Shown here: one piece after another, positions 35,000-43,156 of the stretch
How positions within the stretch are numbered: position 1 is the stretch's first letter
Layout: each line of letters starts with the position of its first letter
Source of the DNA: an uncultured Kushneria sp.
Lineage (GTDB): Bacteria; Pseudomonadota; Gammaproteobacteria; Pseudomonadales; Halomonadaceae
Length of the DNA: 64,000 bases
Direction of reading: 5' to 3'
Assembly: GCF_947497025.1 (NCBI RefSeq)
Contig: NZ_CANMFC010000002.1
Location: 124,001 to 188,000, forward strand
The notes under the pieces: generated by a model
Told to the model about the DNA's origin: nothing
What the model saw: only the letters and a program-made list of their open reading frames with translations
Database searches by the model: none
Position numbers and translations under genes: made by a program

Positions 35000-35854
35000 T
35001 CAAGGAACAGGGTGAAGGGAAGGAGTGGCCGCTGGTGTGATCACGGCGTGCTCCAGCCGTGCGGCGCGCACCAGTGCCCGGGTATGGTCATGGGCCGGCG
35101 CCTCGAACAGGGCCTGCGTCGGACGGTCCTCGATGATCGCGCCGTTATGCAGGATGAGCGTGCGCTCACAGAGCCGGGGCATGACCGAGAGATCATGCGA
35201 GATGATCACAAAGGCGGTGCCATCGAGTCGACTCATGTCATCGAAAAGCTGCATGACCCGGGCACGCACCGGCAGATCCAGCCCGCTGAGCGGCTCATCG
35301 GCCAGCAGAAGCCGCGGACGCAGTACCACGGCTCGGGCAATGGCCACGCGCTGGGCCTGACCGCCGGACAGTGCATCAGGTCGATAGCCCAGAAACTTCT
35401 GGCCGAGCCCCACCCGATCCAGCGCCTCCTCGATGCGCCGGGTGTGGTTATCCAGCACGTTCAGACGCACCAGCGGCTCGCGGATCAGCTCGCGCACGCT
35501 CATGCGCGGGTCCAGTGACGATGCCGGGTCCTGGGGGATGTACTGCACCAGCCGTCGGTACCAGCGCAGGGCCCGCACCGAGGCCGGGCGCACGACGCGA
35601 CCCTGACAGGTGATCGACCCGGCATCGGCGCCCTTCAGCGCCAGCAGCAGGTTCAAAAGCGTGGTCTTGCCGGCCCCGGAGACGCCGGCCAGACCAATGC
35701 GCTCCCCGGCGTGAATGGAAAGGTGAATGTCGCGCAGGATCGTGCGGGGTGACCGCGCCCGCCAGAACGCCGGACTCGGCTGATAAAGATGTTTATGCAG
35801 CCCCTCGGCGCACAGCAATGGCGATGACGCATCGCTGGAATCTACGCCGTGCAC
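35000..35854 (-). CDS. ABC transporter ATPase, DppF/NikE type
   Basis: 284-residue ATP-binding subunit of the Opp/Dpp/Nik-type importer. Walker A GVSGAGKTT, Q-loop YIPQDPASSLDP, signature LSGGQAQR, Walker B LLLADEPLSGLD and the switch histidine in VIISHDLSVM are all present. The N-terminal LYQPSPAFWRARSPRTILRDI is typical of the second ATPase of these systems. It overlaps the first ATPase gene by 13 nt and ends 6 bp before the binding-protein gene, so the four genes form one operon read leftward. Confidence 0.92.
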   Translation of the reverse strand: MHGVDSSDASSPLLCAEGLHKHLYQPSPAFWRARSPRTILRDIHLSIHAGERIGLAGVSGAGKTTLLNLLLALKGADAGSITCQGRVVRPASVRALRWYRRLVQYIPQDPASSLDPRMSVRELIREPLVRLNVLDNHTRRIEEALDRVGLGQKFLGYRPDALSGGQAQRVAIARAVVLRPRLLLADEPLSGLDLPVRARVMQLFDDMSRLDGTAFVIISHDLSVMPRLCERTLILHNGAIIEDRPTQALFEAPAHDHTRALVRAARLEHAVITPAATPSLHPVP

Positions 35855-36678
35855 AGCAGACCCTCGCGCACATCAAAGTCGGCGGCATAAGGCGGCATGC
35901 CGGGGGCGCTTTCCCGCAGCGCGTGCACCAGCTGACGCGTAAAGCGATGCTGCGGATTGGCGATGATGTGGGTCAGCGTGTTGCTCTCGATCAGCCGCCC
36001 ATCATCGATGATGACGGCACGCTCGCACAGCCGACAGGCCGCGCCGATATCGTGGGAGATAAACAGCAGCGCCGGGGTGTCAGAGGTGCCGGTGCACTCG
36101 CGCAGGAGCTTCAACACCTCTTCCTGGGTGAGCACATCCAGCGCCGTGGTGGGCTCGTCGGCCACGATCAGGGCCGGTTTGCAGGCCAGCGCCAGCGCCA
36201 TGCAGATACGCTGGCGCTGCCCGCCGGAAAGCTCGGCCGGCGAGCGCTGCATGACCTCTTCGGCCCTTTCGATGTTCATGCCACGCAGCATCGCCATGGC
36301 CGCTCCCAGGGCGCTTTTGCGCGAGAGGCCGTGAAAGCGCATGAAGGGTTCACGCAGCTGCGCCCCGACGCTGACCAGCGGGTTGAGCGCCGAATGGGTG
36401 TCCTGAAAGACCATGCCCGAGCGTGACTGCATCGGGCGACGGGTGGCGCGAATATCGGCCACCTCCACGCCATTGATGCACACGCTGCCATCGATCTGCA
36501 CCGAGTGCGGCGACAGTCCCAGAATGGCCCCGGCGGTCAGCGACTTGCCGGAGCCCGATGGCCCCAGCAGACAGACCCGTTCGCCCGCGGCGACATGAAA
36601 GCAGAGATCACTGACCACCGTCTGTCCGCCGGCACGAATGCACAGCTCGTTGACCCTTAACACCGCATTCGCCGACAT
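35842..36678 (-). CDS. ABC transporter ATPase, DppD/NikD type
   Basis: 278-residue ATP-binding subunit and first gene of the importer operon. Walker A GPSGSGKS, Q-loop VFQDTHSALNPL, signature LSGGQRQR, Walker B ALIVADEPTTALD and the H-loop LLFISHDIGAA are intact. The GLSPHSVQIDGSVCINGVEV stretch is usual for the first ATPase of Nik/Dpp systems. A Zur-like palindrome lies about 47 bp before the start and overlaps the probable -10. That suggests zinc- or metal-linked regulation of the operon, though no metallophore synthesis genes (cntL/cntM type) are visible nearby. Confidence 0.92.
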   Translation of the reverse strand: MSANAVLRVNELCIRAGGQTVVSDLCFHVAAGERVCLLGPSGSGKSLTAGAILGLSPHSVQIDGSVCINGVEVADIRATRRPMQSRSGMVFQDTHSALNPLVSVGAQLREPFMRFHGLSRKSALGAAMAMLRGMNIERAEEVMQRSPAELSGGQRQRICMALALACKPALIVADEPTTALDVLTQEEVLKLLRECTGTSDTPALLFISHDIGAACRLCERAVIIDDGRLIESNTLTHIIANPQHRFTRQLVHALRESAPGMPPYAADFDVREGLLCTA

Positions 36679-36724
36679 CTTTCGCGCACGCTCCCGACCG
36701 TCTGAGTCCTCTTTGGCGCGCTAG

Positions 36725-36737
36725 GTTATATCATAAC
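36725..36737. promoter_or_regulatory. Zur-like operator before the ABC importer operon
   Basis: GTTATATCATAAC matches the Zur core GTTATA-N-TATAAC at 11 of 12 positions. On the minus strand it includes TATGAT, a fair -10, so binding would repress. It could also be a site for another GTTAT-type regulator. Confidence 0.45.
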
Positions 36738-36880
36738 AATCGGCAACGTGTATTGTGCCTTCCTTAAGTATCCCTGAGGCCCTGCCGACCTGGCCGGGTG
36801 CGACAAAACGCAGCCTGCAGGCTGAATCCGAAACAGCTAATGTGTTATTGAACCCACGCGCACTATCGACAGGAGGCGAC

Positions 36881-37234
36881 ATGCAGATTCAGCTCAAGCG
36901 GATTTATGACAAGCGCGACAGCAGCGACGGCTACCGCGTGCTGGTCGACGGCATGTGGCCACGGGGCATGGCCAAGGAAGACGCCCATATCGACGAGTGG
37001 TATCGCGACATCGCCCCCTCGAAGGATCTGGTCAAGTGGTTCAGCCACGACCGCGAGCGCTGGAACGACTTCTATGAGGCCTACCGCCGGGAGCTGCGGG
37101 ACCGGGACTCGACGCTGGCGCAGACGCTTCGCGAGCACGCCAATGAGGAAGGGCTGACCCTGCTGTTTGCCGCCCGGGATGAAGAGTGCAACAACGCCGT
37201 GGTGCTCAGGGATTTTCTCAAGCGCACTCGCTAG
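36881..37234 (+). CDS. DUF488 family protein (YeaO-like)
   Basis: A 117-residue protein of unknown function. It has the family hallmarks: RIYDKRDSSDGYRVLVDGMWPRGMAKEDAHIDEWYRDIAPSKDL near the N-terminus, WF..H...RW in the middle and a final LLFAARDEECNNAVVLRDFL. The start at 36881 follows AGGAGG by about 7 nt; in-frame codons further upstream overlap the Zur-like promoter region and look non-coding. It is transcribed away from the ABC importer and has no operon partner. No biochemical role is known to me. Confidence 0.88.
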   Translation: MQIQLKRIYDKRDSSDGYRVLVDGMWPRGMAKEDAHIDEWYRDIAPSKDLVKWFSHDRERWNDFYEAYRRELRDRDSTLAQTLREHANEEGLTLLFAARDEECNNAVVLRDFLKRTR

Positions 37235-37400
37235 AGGGAGACAGTCGATCTTCCGTTCAAGATATCCGCCGTAAGGCACCCCACCAGACAGGGCGCTGTC
37301 GAGTCGCTTGCTCAATGACCCGACGCGCTCTGCTGAAAACCTGCCCCAGGATGCCGCCCCCGCGCCCGATAGGGCGTTACCGGATGCTAAACTCAGCGCC

Positions 37401-37440
37401 ATAACCAATAACATAACGACAACACCCATGTGTCCATGGG
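37401..37440 (+). promoter_or_regulatory. Leader of the TonB-receptor gene: ATAAC repeats and a small hairpin
   Basis: Three ATAAC units (37401, 37408, 37413), the same half-site found in the Zur-like palindrome of the ABC operon, are followed by CCCATG-TGTC-CATGGG (37425-37440), a 6-bp hairpin 25 bp before the ATG. A regulator site is possible; the evidence is weak. Confidence 0.3.
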
Positions 37441-37464
37441 GAACAACCGTTTCAAGGGAACAAC

Positions 37465-39534
37465 ATGACATCACGCAGAACGCTGCTGTTTGCGCTGGCG
37501 GGCGCCATGGCGGCAGGGACCGCCCATGGCGAGCAGACTCGGGCCGTGGAGACAGCGCCCAATGAGGCCGTGGAGACCATGGTCATCAGTGCCCCGCGTC
37601 TGGCCCGCGAGCTCTACGACACCCCGGCGGCCGTCTCGACCGTCGAGCGCGAGAGCATTCAGCGCGGCCAGCAGCGCGTGCGGCTGGATGAATCACTCGG
37701 GCAGGTGCCGGGCGTGTTCATCCAGAACCGCGACAACTTTGCCCAGGGCCAGCGCATCGCGATCCGCGGCTTTGGCGCCCGCGCGCCCTTTGGCGTGCGC
37801 GGCGTCACCATTTTGATGGACGGCATCCCCTATACGCTGCCCGACGGCCAGGCCCAGATCGATGCCATTGATCTCGACAGCGCCGAGAGCATTGAGGTGA
37901 TTCGTGGGCCGTCGTCGGTGCTGTACGGCAACGCCGCAGGCGGGGTGATCTCGGTGACCACAGCTGACGGCCGCGAGGACCCGGGCACCCGCCTGCGTGT
38001 GGAAGGCGGCAGCGACGGCTACAAAAAGGCCTCCCTGCAGACCGGTGGCAGCGATGGCGACTGGTCGCACCACGTCAGCCTCTCGGCGTTGAACCAGGAC
38101 GGCTATCGTGACCACAGCTCGGTCGAAAAGTACCTGCTCAATGCCAAACTGCGCCGCGAGCTGAGTGAGGACCGCGCGCTGACTGCCATCGTCAATCTGC
38201 TCGACAACCCGCGCTCGGAAGACCCGGGCGGCCTGACCCGTGAGCAGGTCTCCCAAAAGCGCCATCAGGCCGGTCGCTTTACCCGGGAATATGACACCGG
38301 CCAGAGCGTCGATCAGCAGGTGGTCGGGCTTCAGTATGAGGATCTTTCCGCCGGCCCCGGCGAGCTCTATGTGAAGGGCTTCTACACCTGGCGCAACTTC
38401 GAGCAGCAGCTGCCCTATCCGGGCGACAGCCTGCTGGGCTATGACCGCGACTTCTTTGGCGGCAGCGCCGAGTACCGTCAGGCGCTGAGCCTGAGTGATA
38501 TGCCGCTGCGCTACGTGGTGGGTATCGATGCGGCGCACCAGAAGGATGACCGCTGGCGACGCAACGTGGCTTTCAGTGGCGAAGTCACCGATACGGCGGC
38601 CGACGAGACCCAGACCGCCACCTCGACCGGCGTCTTTGTGCAGGGCGACCTTGATCTCACCGATCAGTGGACCGCCTCGCTGGGCGCGCGCTACGACCGC
38701 GTCAGGCTCAAGGTGGATGATGATTTCACCACCAACGGCGATGACAGCGGTGATCGCGAGTTCAACGAGTGGAGCGGCTCCGCGGGCCTGAGCTATCGCT
38801 ACCTGCCCGATCATCAGGCCTATGTGAATACCGGCACCTCATTCGAGACGCCGACCTTCTCCGAATTTGCCAACCCTGCCGGCGGCGGCGGCTTCAACGC
38901 CAGCGTCGAACCGCAGAAGGCGTGGAACCGCGAGATCGGTCTGCGCGGTCACTTCAATAACGGCCTGAACTACGACGTGGCGCTGTTCTCGGTGCGGGTG
39001 CGCGACGAGCTGGTGCCCTATTACCTGGACGGTGACAACGACCGGACCTTCTACCAGAACGCCGGGGACACCGACCGGGACGGTCTTGAAGTCGCACTGG
39101 GCTGGCAGATCGACGAGACCTGGCGGCTGGATAGCGCGTTGACGCTGGCCCACTACCGTTTCGACAGTTTCGAAGCCGAAGGCGAACGCTATGACAGCAA
39201 CCGCATTCCCGGCCTGCCGGAGCAGACCTGGGTCAACTGGCTCACCTGGGAAGGCACTGACCAGCGCTTTGCCACGCTGGAAACCCAGTACATCGGCGAC
39301 ATGGTGGCCGACAACGCCAATGACGTGGACGTCGACAGCTACTGGCTGATCAACCTGCGCGCCGGCGAGGGCTGGCAGCTTGGTGGCGACACGAGCCTCA
39401 ATCTCTACGCCGGCATTCGCAACCTGTTCGACCGCGAGCACTTCGCCAACACCCGCATCAACGCCAACAACACTCGCTATTTCGAGCCTGCACCGGGGCG
39501 GACCTTCTATGCCGGGCTGGAAGTCGGATTTTAA
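37465..39534 (+). CDS. TonB-dependent outer-membrane receptor
   Basis: 689 residues. A signal peptide ends near TAHG (about 22). The plug domain has ETMVISAPR (TonB-box region), GVFIQNRDNFAQGQRIAIRGFG and SIEVIRGPSSVLYGNAAGGVI. A 22-strand barrel follows, closing in YAGLEVGF with the C-terminal phenylalanine needed for outer-membrane insertion. The plug resembles YncD- and CntO-type receptors, which I associate with metal or metallophore uptake; FecA-like siderophore transport remains possible. It sits 3 kb from an Opp/Nik-type ABC importer, a plausible inner-membrane partner, though on the opposite strand. AAGGGA precedes the start. Confidence 0.93.
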   Translation: MTSRRTLLFALAGAMAAGTAHGEQTRAVETAPNEAVETMVISAPRLARELYDTPAAVSTVERESIQRGQQRVRLDESLGQVPGVFIQNRDNFAQGQRIAIRGFGARAPFGVRGVTILMDGIPYTLPDGQAQIDAIDLDSAESIEVIRGPSSVLYGNAAGGVISVTTADGREDPGTRLRVEGGSDGYKKASLQTGGSDGDWSHHVSLSALNQDGYRDHSSVEKYLLNAKLRRELSEDRALTAIVNLLDNPRSEDPGGLTREQVSQKRHQAGRFTREYDTGQSVDQQVVGLQYEDLSAGPGELYVKGFYTWRNFEQQLPYPGDSLLGYDRDFFGGSAEYRQALSLSDMPLRYVVGIDAAHQKDDRWRRNVAFSGEVTDTAADETQTATSTGVFVQGDLDLTDQWTASLGARYDRVRLKVDDDFTTNGDDSGDREFNEWSGSAGLSYRYLPDHQAYVNTGTSFETPTFSEFANPAGGGGFNASVEPQKAWNREIGLRGHFNNGLNYDVALFSVRVRDELVPYYLDGDNDRTFYQNAGDTDRDGLEVALGWQIDETWRLDSALTLAHYRFDSFEAEGERYDSNRIPGLPEQTWVNWLTWEGTDQRFATLETQYIGDMVADNANDVDVDSYWLINLRAGEGWQLGGDTSLNLYAGIRNLFDREHFANTRINANNTRYFEPAPGRTFYAGLEVGF

Positions 39535-39617
39535 CGAAAATAGATAACCGCGCCGGCGAAGCGGTTGCCCGGCGCGGGATATTCAATACTGGATGAGTCA
39601 TGACAGGGAGAGTATCG

Positions 39618-40181
39618 ATGGAATGGCATTACGATGATCGCCATGCTCGCGCCACTGACATCATCGACGCACTGCCGGAAAACAAACACAGCGATGTCAT
39701 CTTCGTACTCGGGTCAGCGCACAGCCATGATGACATTGCTGACGTTGTTGCCGAACGATTCAGGGCCTCGGAAAGGGCCGTGATTATCAGCGGCCATGCG
39801 AATGAATCCGCAAATATAAAGGCACTCGCCGTCGCCCGGGGTGTGCCACCGTCTCGAATCGAATGTGAGAACAATGCCAGCAACACGCTGGAAAACTTCC
39901 TGTTTTCAGAGCCTCTCTTGCATGGAGCATCAGAGCAGAAAACCATCGAAATCATCTGCAAGGATTACTCGGCGCCAAGAGTATTTTTGACGGCGACAAA
40001 AACGCTTCCGCAGTGGACCATTGGCATCCATTCCTACCGCTTGAGTGCCGTCACGCCTGCCGCCTTTCTCGACAAGTTCGTTGCAGAAACTCAAAAGATA
40101 GAGAAATACGCCAGCAAGGGCGATATCACGAGTCCCGATACCATCGGGCTTGATCCAGACCTCTTTGTTGCGCAGAGCTGA
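39618..40181 (+). CDS. DUF218/YdcF-like protein
   Basis: About 187 residues. The pattern VIFVLGSAHS, then AERFRASERAVIISGHANESANIKALAVARGVPPSRIECENNASNTLENFLFS, is the DUF218 signature: a Rossmann-like fold, SG-x-x-x-E and a final E..s.nT.EN. DUF218 proteins include YdcF (SAM-binding) and ElyC/SanA (envelope). This one lacks any membrane segment, so it is cytoplasmic. I prefer the ATG at 39618 (MEWHYDD), with GGGAG about 7 nt upstream, over one at 39600. It is a single gene with unknown substrate. Confidence 0.75.
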   Translation: MEWHYDDRHARATDIIDALPENKHSDVIFVLGSAHSHDDIADVVAERFRASERAVIISGHANESANIKALAVARGVPPSRIECENNASNTLENFLFSEPLLHGASEQKTIEIICKDYSAPRVFLTATKTLPQWTIGIHSYRLSAVTPAAFLDKFVAETQKIEKYASKGDITSPDTIGLDPDLFVAQS

Positions 40182-40280
40182 TGACTCGAACCCGATTCAC
40201 CTTCACCGTAATCTCTGCCGGTTCTTTTTGAGGCTACAGTGTGAGTTACCCCTCTTTCACCTGTCAGAGCGTGCCTTTAT

Positions 40281-40664
40281 ATGAAACCCCACCTTTATCC
40301 TCTCGCCCTCGTTCTGGCACTGGCCGGCTGCAGCGGTGAGGCGCCCGACCGCTCCGATGACGGACTGGTATTCGTCTCCGGCAGCTATACGTATCCCATC
40401 AAGCAGGCGTGCGTGCACGATATCGCGCTGGATCATGACGAGGCGTCAAATCCGATCGTCACGGTCGATGTGATCGATTCTGCCGAATGCAGCGGGGAAC
40501 TCCGGGAATTTACCGAGACCCACATTGGTGATCAGATGTCGCTTCGATTCAAGGATCAAGAGCTGGTAAGAGATGCCAACGTGGTCAGCCATCTCAGCGA
40601 TACCTTTACCGTTTTGGTCAACAGCGACGAGCAGGGGCAGACCATCATTGACTATTACCGATAA
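40281..40664 (+). CDS. Small hypothetical lipoprotein
   Basis: 127 residues. MKPHLYPLALVLALAGC is a lipoprotein signal with the lipidated Cys at 17. After it comes SGEAPDRSDDG, then a β-rich domain with two cysteines (ACVHD and AECSG) that may form a disulfide. The C-terminal stretch HIGDQMSLRFKDQELVRDANVV resembles the P1 head fold of SecDF (G..l.i.ldg.vv..a.v), seen also in small periplasmic proteins, but this is only a visual likeness. Function unknown. A strong terminator follows 20 bp after the stop. Confidence 0.75.
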   Translation: MKPHLYPLALVLALAGCSGEAPDRSDDGLVFVSGSYTYPIKQACVHDIALDHDEASNPIVTVDVIDSAECSGELREFTETHIGDQMSLRFKDQELVRDANVVSHLSDTFTVLVNSDEQGQTIIDYYR

Positions 40665-40683
40665 CAGCTCATGTCTGACCTCT

Positions 40684-40712
40684 AAAAAGCCTCGCCGATG
40701 GCGGGGCTTTTT
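40684..40712 (+). terminator. Strong intrinsic terminator after the lipoprotein gene
   Basis: AAAAAGCC-CGCC / GGCG-GGCTTTTT: a G/C-rich stem flanked by A5 and T5, with a GAT loop and one bulged base on each side. It works in both directions. Confidence 0.9.
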
Positions 40713-40739
40713 GATGCGTTACGCCACGGCCCGCCACTA

Positions 40740-40979
40740 CTAGCCCAAATCGACCAGCACACCATCCCGGGTGGGCACCATGTCGGGCTCGATGGTATCG
40801 GCCCCCTGTTCGATCACCAATCGATATGCCTCCAGCGTGTGTTCGGGCCGATAGCCGCTGGCGCCGCGATGGGCGACCAGCTCGAAATCATCGGCACTGA
40901 AATCGGCCAGGCGAGCGGTGTCGATATCAAAGGCATCACGGGGGGAAGTGGTGAGAAACGAACGGTTGGGCAAGGGCAT
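40740..40979 (-). pseudogene. Truncated glycerophosphodiester phosphodiesterase (N-terminal remnant)
   Basis: The open frame gives 79 residues from an ATG with a good GAGGA site. It holds the GDPD N-terminal signature: [21 protein letters not shown], then [20 protein letters not shown] stop follows three residues later. Family members are normally 250-370 residues with catalytic residues beyond this point, so the rest has been lost. Sequence identity to the family ends near 40750, next to the strong terminator at 40684-40712. This marks a deletion or insertion junction close to the A+T-rich DUF262 island. Confidence 0.85.
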
Positions 40980-41289
40980 GGCACGAATCCTCAACTGATC
41001 ATGAGAGAAGGACCTGCCAGATGGACAGTGAGCGCGCCGGATGACCGTTGCAAGACGCTGATGTATCTACAGCGTAATAACGGGTAGGAGAAAGGTTGCG
41101 ATGAGACGGGCCGATTAGCTAAAAGGAGCACCGATAACCAAAAACTATAGGAAACAAAAAACTGAACTCTTACCCTATTAAACTGGCTTGACTGCTATTG
41201 CCCTAGCCCTCAAGGAGCTTATAAAGCTAATTCCCTTTTAAATAGAAAAATGCTAATTTAAAAAATTAACAAACAACCGGTGTGCCTTT
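40980..41289. other. Transition from core-like DNA to A+T-rich island
   Basis: 310 bp without a gene. The first 120 bp hold the GDPD remnant's promoter side and are G+C-rich; from about 41100 the base composition drops sharply to A+T-rich sequence that continues through the DUF262 gene. I see no tRNA, integrase, terminal repeat or clear duplicated ends here. Confidence 0.6.
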
Positions 41290-42834
41290 ATGCCACAACA
41301 AGTTAACCTTGACGCCTTAATTCCTCGAGAAGACTTTGCTATTAACGAAGGAGGCAGCACTTCTCAATTTGGACAAACTATACAAATAAGGGATTTGGAA
41401 GAAGGGTCGTTTTTTTATCCAATTTTAAGAAAACCAGATTTTCAAAGGGAAACTGCCGATTGGACCCCAGATAAAATCTCAAGCTTTATAGAGAGTTATA
41501 TAAGCGGCGACCTAATACCAGCTATAATATTATGGCAATCAGGAGTTAATATTTTTGTGATCGATGGAGGCCATAGATTAAGCGCTCTAATAGCTTGGGT
41601 CAGCGACGATTATGGTGACGGAGATATATCAAGGCAGTTTTTCGAGCATCAAATTTCTGACGAGCAAAAGAAAATAGCTGAAAAAACAAGAAAGGAAGTT
41701 TCAAAGAAAATTGGCTCTTATAAAGATTTACAACATGCAGCTAGGTATCCGGACCGAGCAAACCAAGAACATGTAGAAAAAGCAAAAAAACTAGGTTTTA
41801 CAGCGCTGCAACTGCAGTGGGTCACAGGTGATGCTGAAAAAGCAGAAGAATCTTTTTTCAAAATAAATCAGCATGCTGCTCCTATTGATAAAACCGAACT
41901 AAGGTTACTAAACTCGAGACAAAAGCCGAATGCCATAGCCTCTAGAGCTATAATACGAGCAGGTAAAGGGCATAAATACTGGTCTAGCTTTAGCTTAGAA
42001 GCTCAAGATACGATCGAAGAACTTTCCAATCATATAAACAATCTCCTTTTTTCGCCTACATTTCAAACCCCTATAAAAACTTTAGACTTACCAGTGGCTG
42101 GCAAGGGCTATTCTGCAGGGTCCTTAAACTTGCTGCTTGATCTTATCAATTTGGCCAACAATAAAACTGAATCTCAAGTTAGTAACGATTTAGACGGATC
42201 AGAAACAATAAATTTTTTAAAAACCACAAAAAGGATTTTATCTAGAATAACTGGGCAACACCCTTCATCCCTTGGTTTACATCCAATCGTTTACTTTTAT
42301 AGCGTTTCTGGAAGATATCAACCTACCTCATTTTTAGCAGCCATTGAATTCGTTAAATGGCTTGATCAACATAAAAAACTCAAACAATTCATTTCAGCGA
42401 GAGAAGGGTTTGAGAATTTTATGCTTCAATATAAAAGCATACCCAATCAAATAACCAATAAATTTGGGAGTGGAGCTAAAAAGGGCCATAGAAGGCTATT
42501 TGAGTTCTATGTAAAACTTTTAAATCTTAAGCTAGAAGGCACTAGCGACACAGATATAGTAGAAAATATATCAAAAGACGATATTTTCGGTTTTTTACAA
42601 TTTTCTCCGTCTTTCACAAAAACAAACGAGTCTTCTTTTTCAAACAACGTTAAATCTACAGCCTTTATTCAAGAAGCTCTCAAAAACCCCATCAGATGTC
42701 AAATCTGTCAAGGATTGATCCACAAAAACTCAACTTCTTTTGATCATATACAGAGAAAAGAAAATGGGGGTACTGGTAGTGCTGAAAATGCACAACTAGC
42801 TCACCCATACTGTAACAGCACATATAAAAATTAA
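41290..42834 (+). CDS. DUF262-HNH protein, GmrSD-like defence nuclease candidate
   Basis: 514 residues. The N-terminal DUF262/ParB-like domain has KPDFQRETADW and VIDGGHRLSALIAW with the D-G-x-H-R motif (92-96), used for NTP or DNA-modification sensing in relatives. The C-terminus (470-514) is an HNH nuclease: CQIC (470-473), D485-H486, N500, H505 and C508. Related proteins include GmrSD-type and BrxU-type restriction factors that attack modified phage DNA. The gene is far more A+T-rich than its neighbours and stands alone, indicating recent horizontal transfer. The ribosome-binding site is weak. A role in phage defence is inference. Confidence 0.78.
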   Translation: MPQQVNLDALIPREDFAINEGGSTSQFGQTIQIRDLEEGSFFYPILRKPDFQRETADWTPDKISSFIESYISGDLIPAIILWQSGVNIFVIDGGHRLSALIAWVSDDYGDGDISRQFFEHQISDEQKKIAEKTRKEVSKKIGSYKDLQHAARYPDRANQEHVEKAKKLGFTALQLQWVTGDAEKAEESFFKINQHAAPIDKTELRLLNSRQKPNAIASRAIIRAGKGHKYWSSFSLEAQDTIEELSNHINNLLFSPTFQTPIKTLDLPVAGKGYSAGSLNLLLDLINLANNKTESQVSNDLDGSETINFLKTTKRILSRITGQHPSSLGLHPIVYFYSVSGRYQPTSFLAAIEFVKWLDQHKKLKQFISAREGFENFMLQYKSIPNQITNKFGSGAKKGHRRLFEFYVKLLNLKLEGTSDTDIVENISKDDIFGFLQFSPSFTKTNESSFSNNVKSTAFIQEALKNPIRCQICQGLIHKNSTSFDHIQRKENGGTGSAENAQLAHPYCNSTYKN

Positions 42835-43005
42835 ATATTCAGTCTTTTTATTTAATACAAACAATTAAAAACCCGAACGAACGGCTGGATAGTATTATCC
42901 AGCCTTACCCCCAAAGAATCCCTACCTCCTGAGCTTCTCTCTAACAAATCCCCGATAAGCCCTCAAGCATCTGATTTTTCAGTCTTTATCCGCATTTTCG
43001 TTATC

Positions 43006-43021
43006 TACCTACAAAGAGGTA
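43006..43021. promoter_or_regulatory. 7-2-7 NarL-type site before narH
   Basis: TACCTAC-AA-AGAGGTA: the right heptamer fits AKRRGTA fully and the left fits TACYYMT except for its last base. It has the same 7-2-7 geometry as the site between narX and narK. It lies 136 bp before the narH ATG. Confidence 0.6.
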
Positions 43022-43046
43022 TGCACCTTTGCACACCCCGCCCACC

Positions 43047-43060
43047 TTGACCTGCATCAA
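43047..43060. promoter_or_regulatory. FNR-type box before narH
   Basis: TTGAC-CTGC-ATCAA differs from TTGAT-N4-ATCAA by one base. It lies 40 bp (centre to centre) from the NarL-type site and 97 bp before the ATG. It supports an independent anaerobic, nitrate-responsive promoter for narHJI. Confidence 0.65.
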
Positions 43061-43156
43061 AACCACCAGCCCCTGCCACGCGCACGCTTGGCCCCATAAC
43101 TGCGCATCCTGCCGGTGGCGGGCAGTCCATGCGCGATCGTCGTGGAGGCCGTGATT

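Larger units (their letters stand above)
42835..43156 (+). other. narH upstream region with hairpin, NarL-type and FNR-type sites
   Basis: 322 bp without a gene. It holds a perfect hairpin GGCTGGATA-GTAT-TATCCAGCC (42883-42904), which may end DUF262 transcription though no T-run follows, and then the narHJI promoter region with NarL- and FNR-type boxes. The A+T-rich composition fades near 42990. Confidence 0.65.

Noticed and set aside
40698-41087. Plus-strand open frame over the GDPD remnant
   Set aside because: Complement of a recognisable GDPD N-terminus; it also starts inside a terminator.
42838-42987. 10-bp direct repeat TTCAGTCTTT (42838-42847 and 42978-42987) as a possible target-site duplication
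   Set aside because: Both copies lie on the same side of the DUF262 gene and are short and A+T-rich, so chance is likely.
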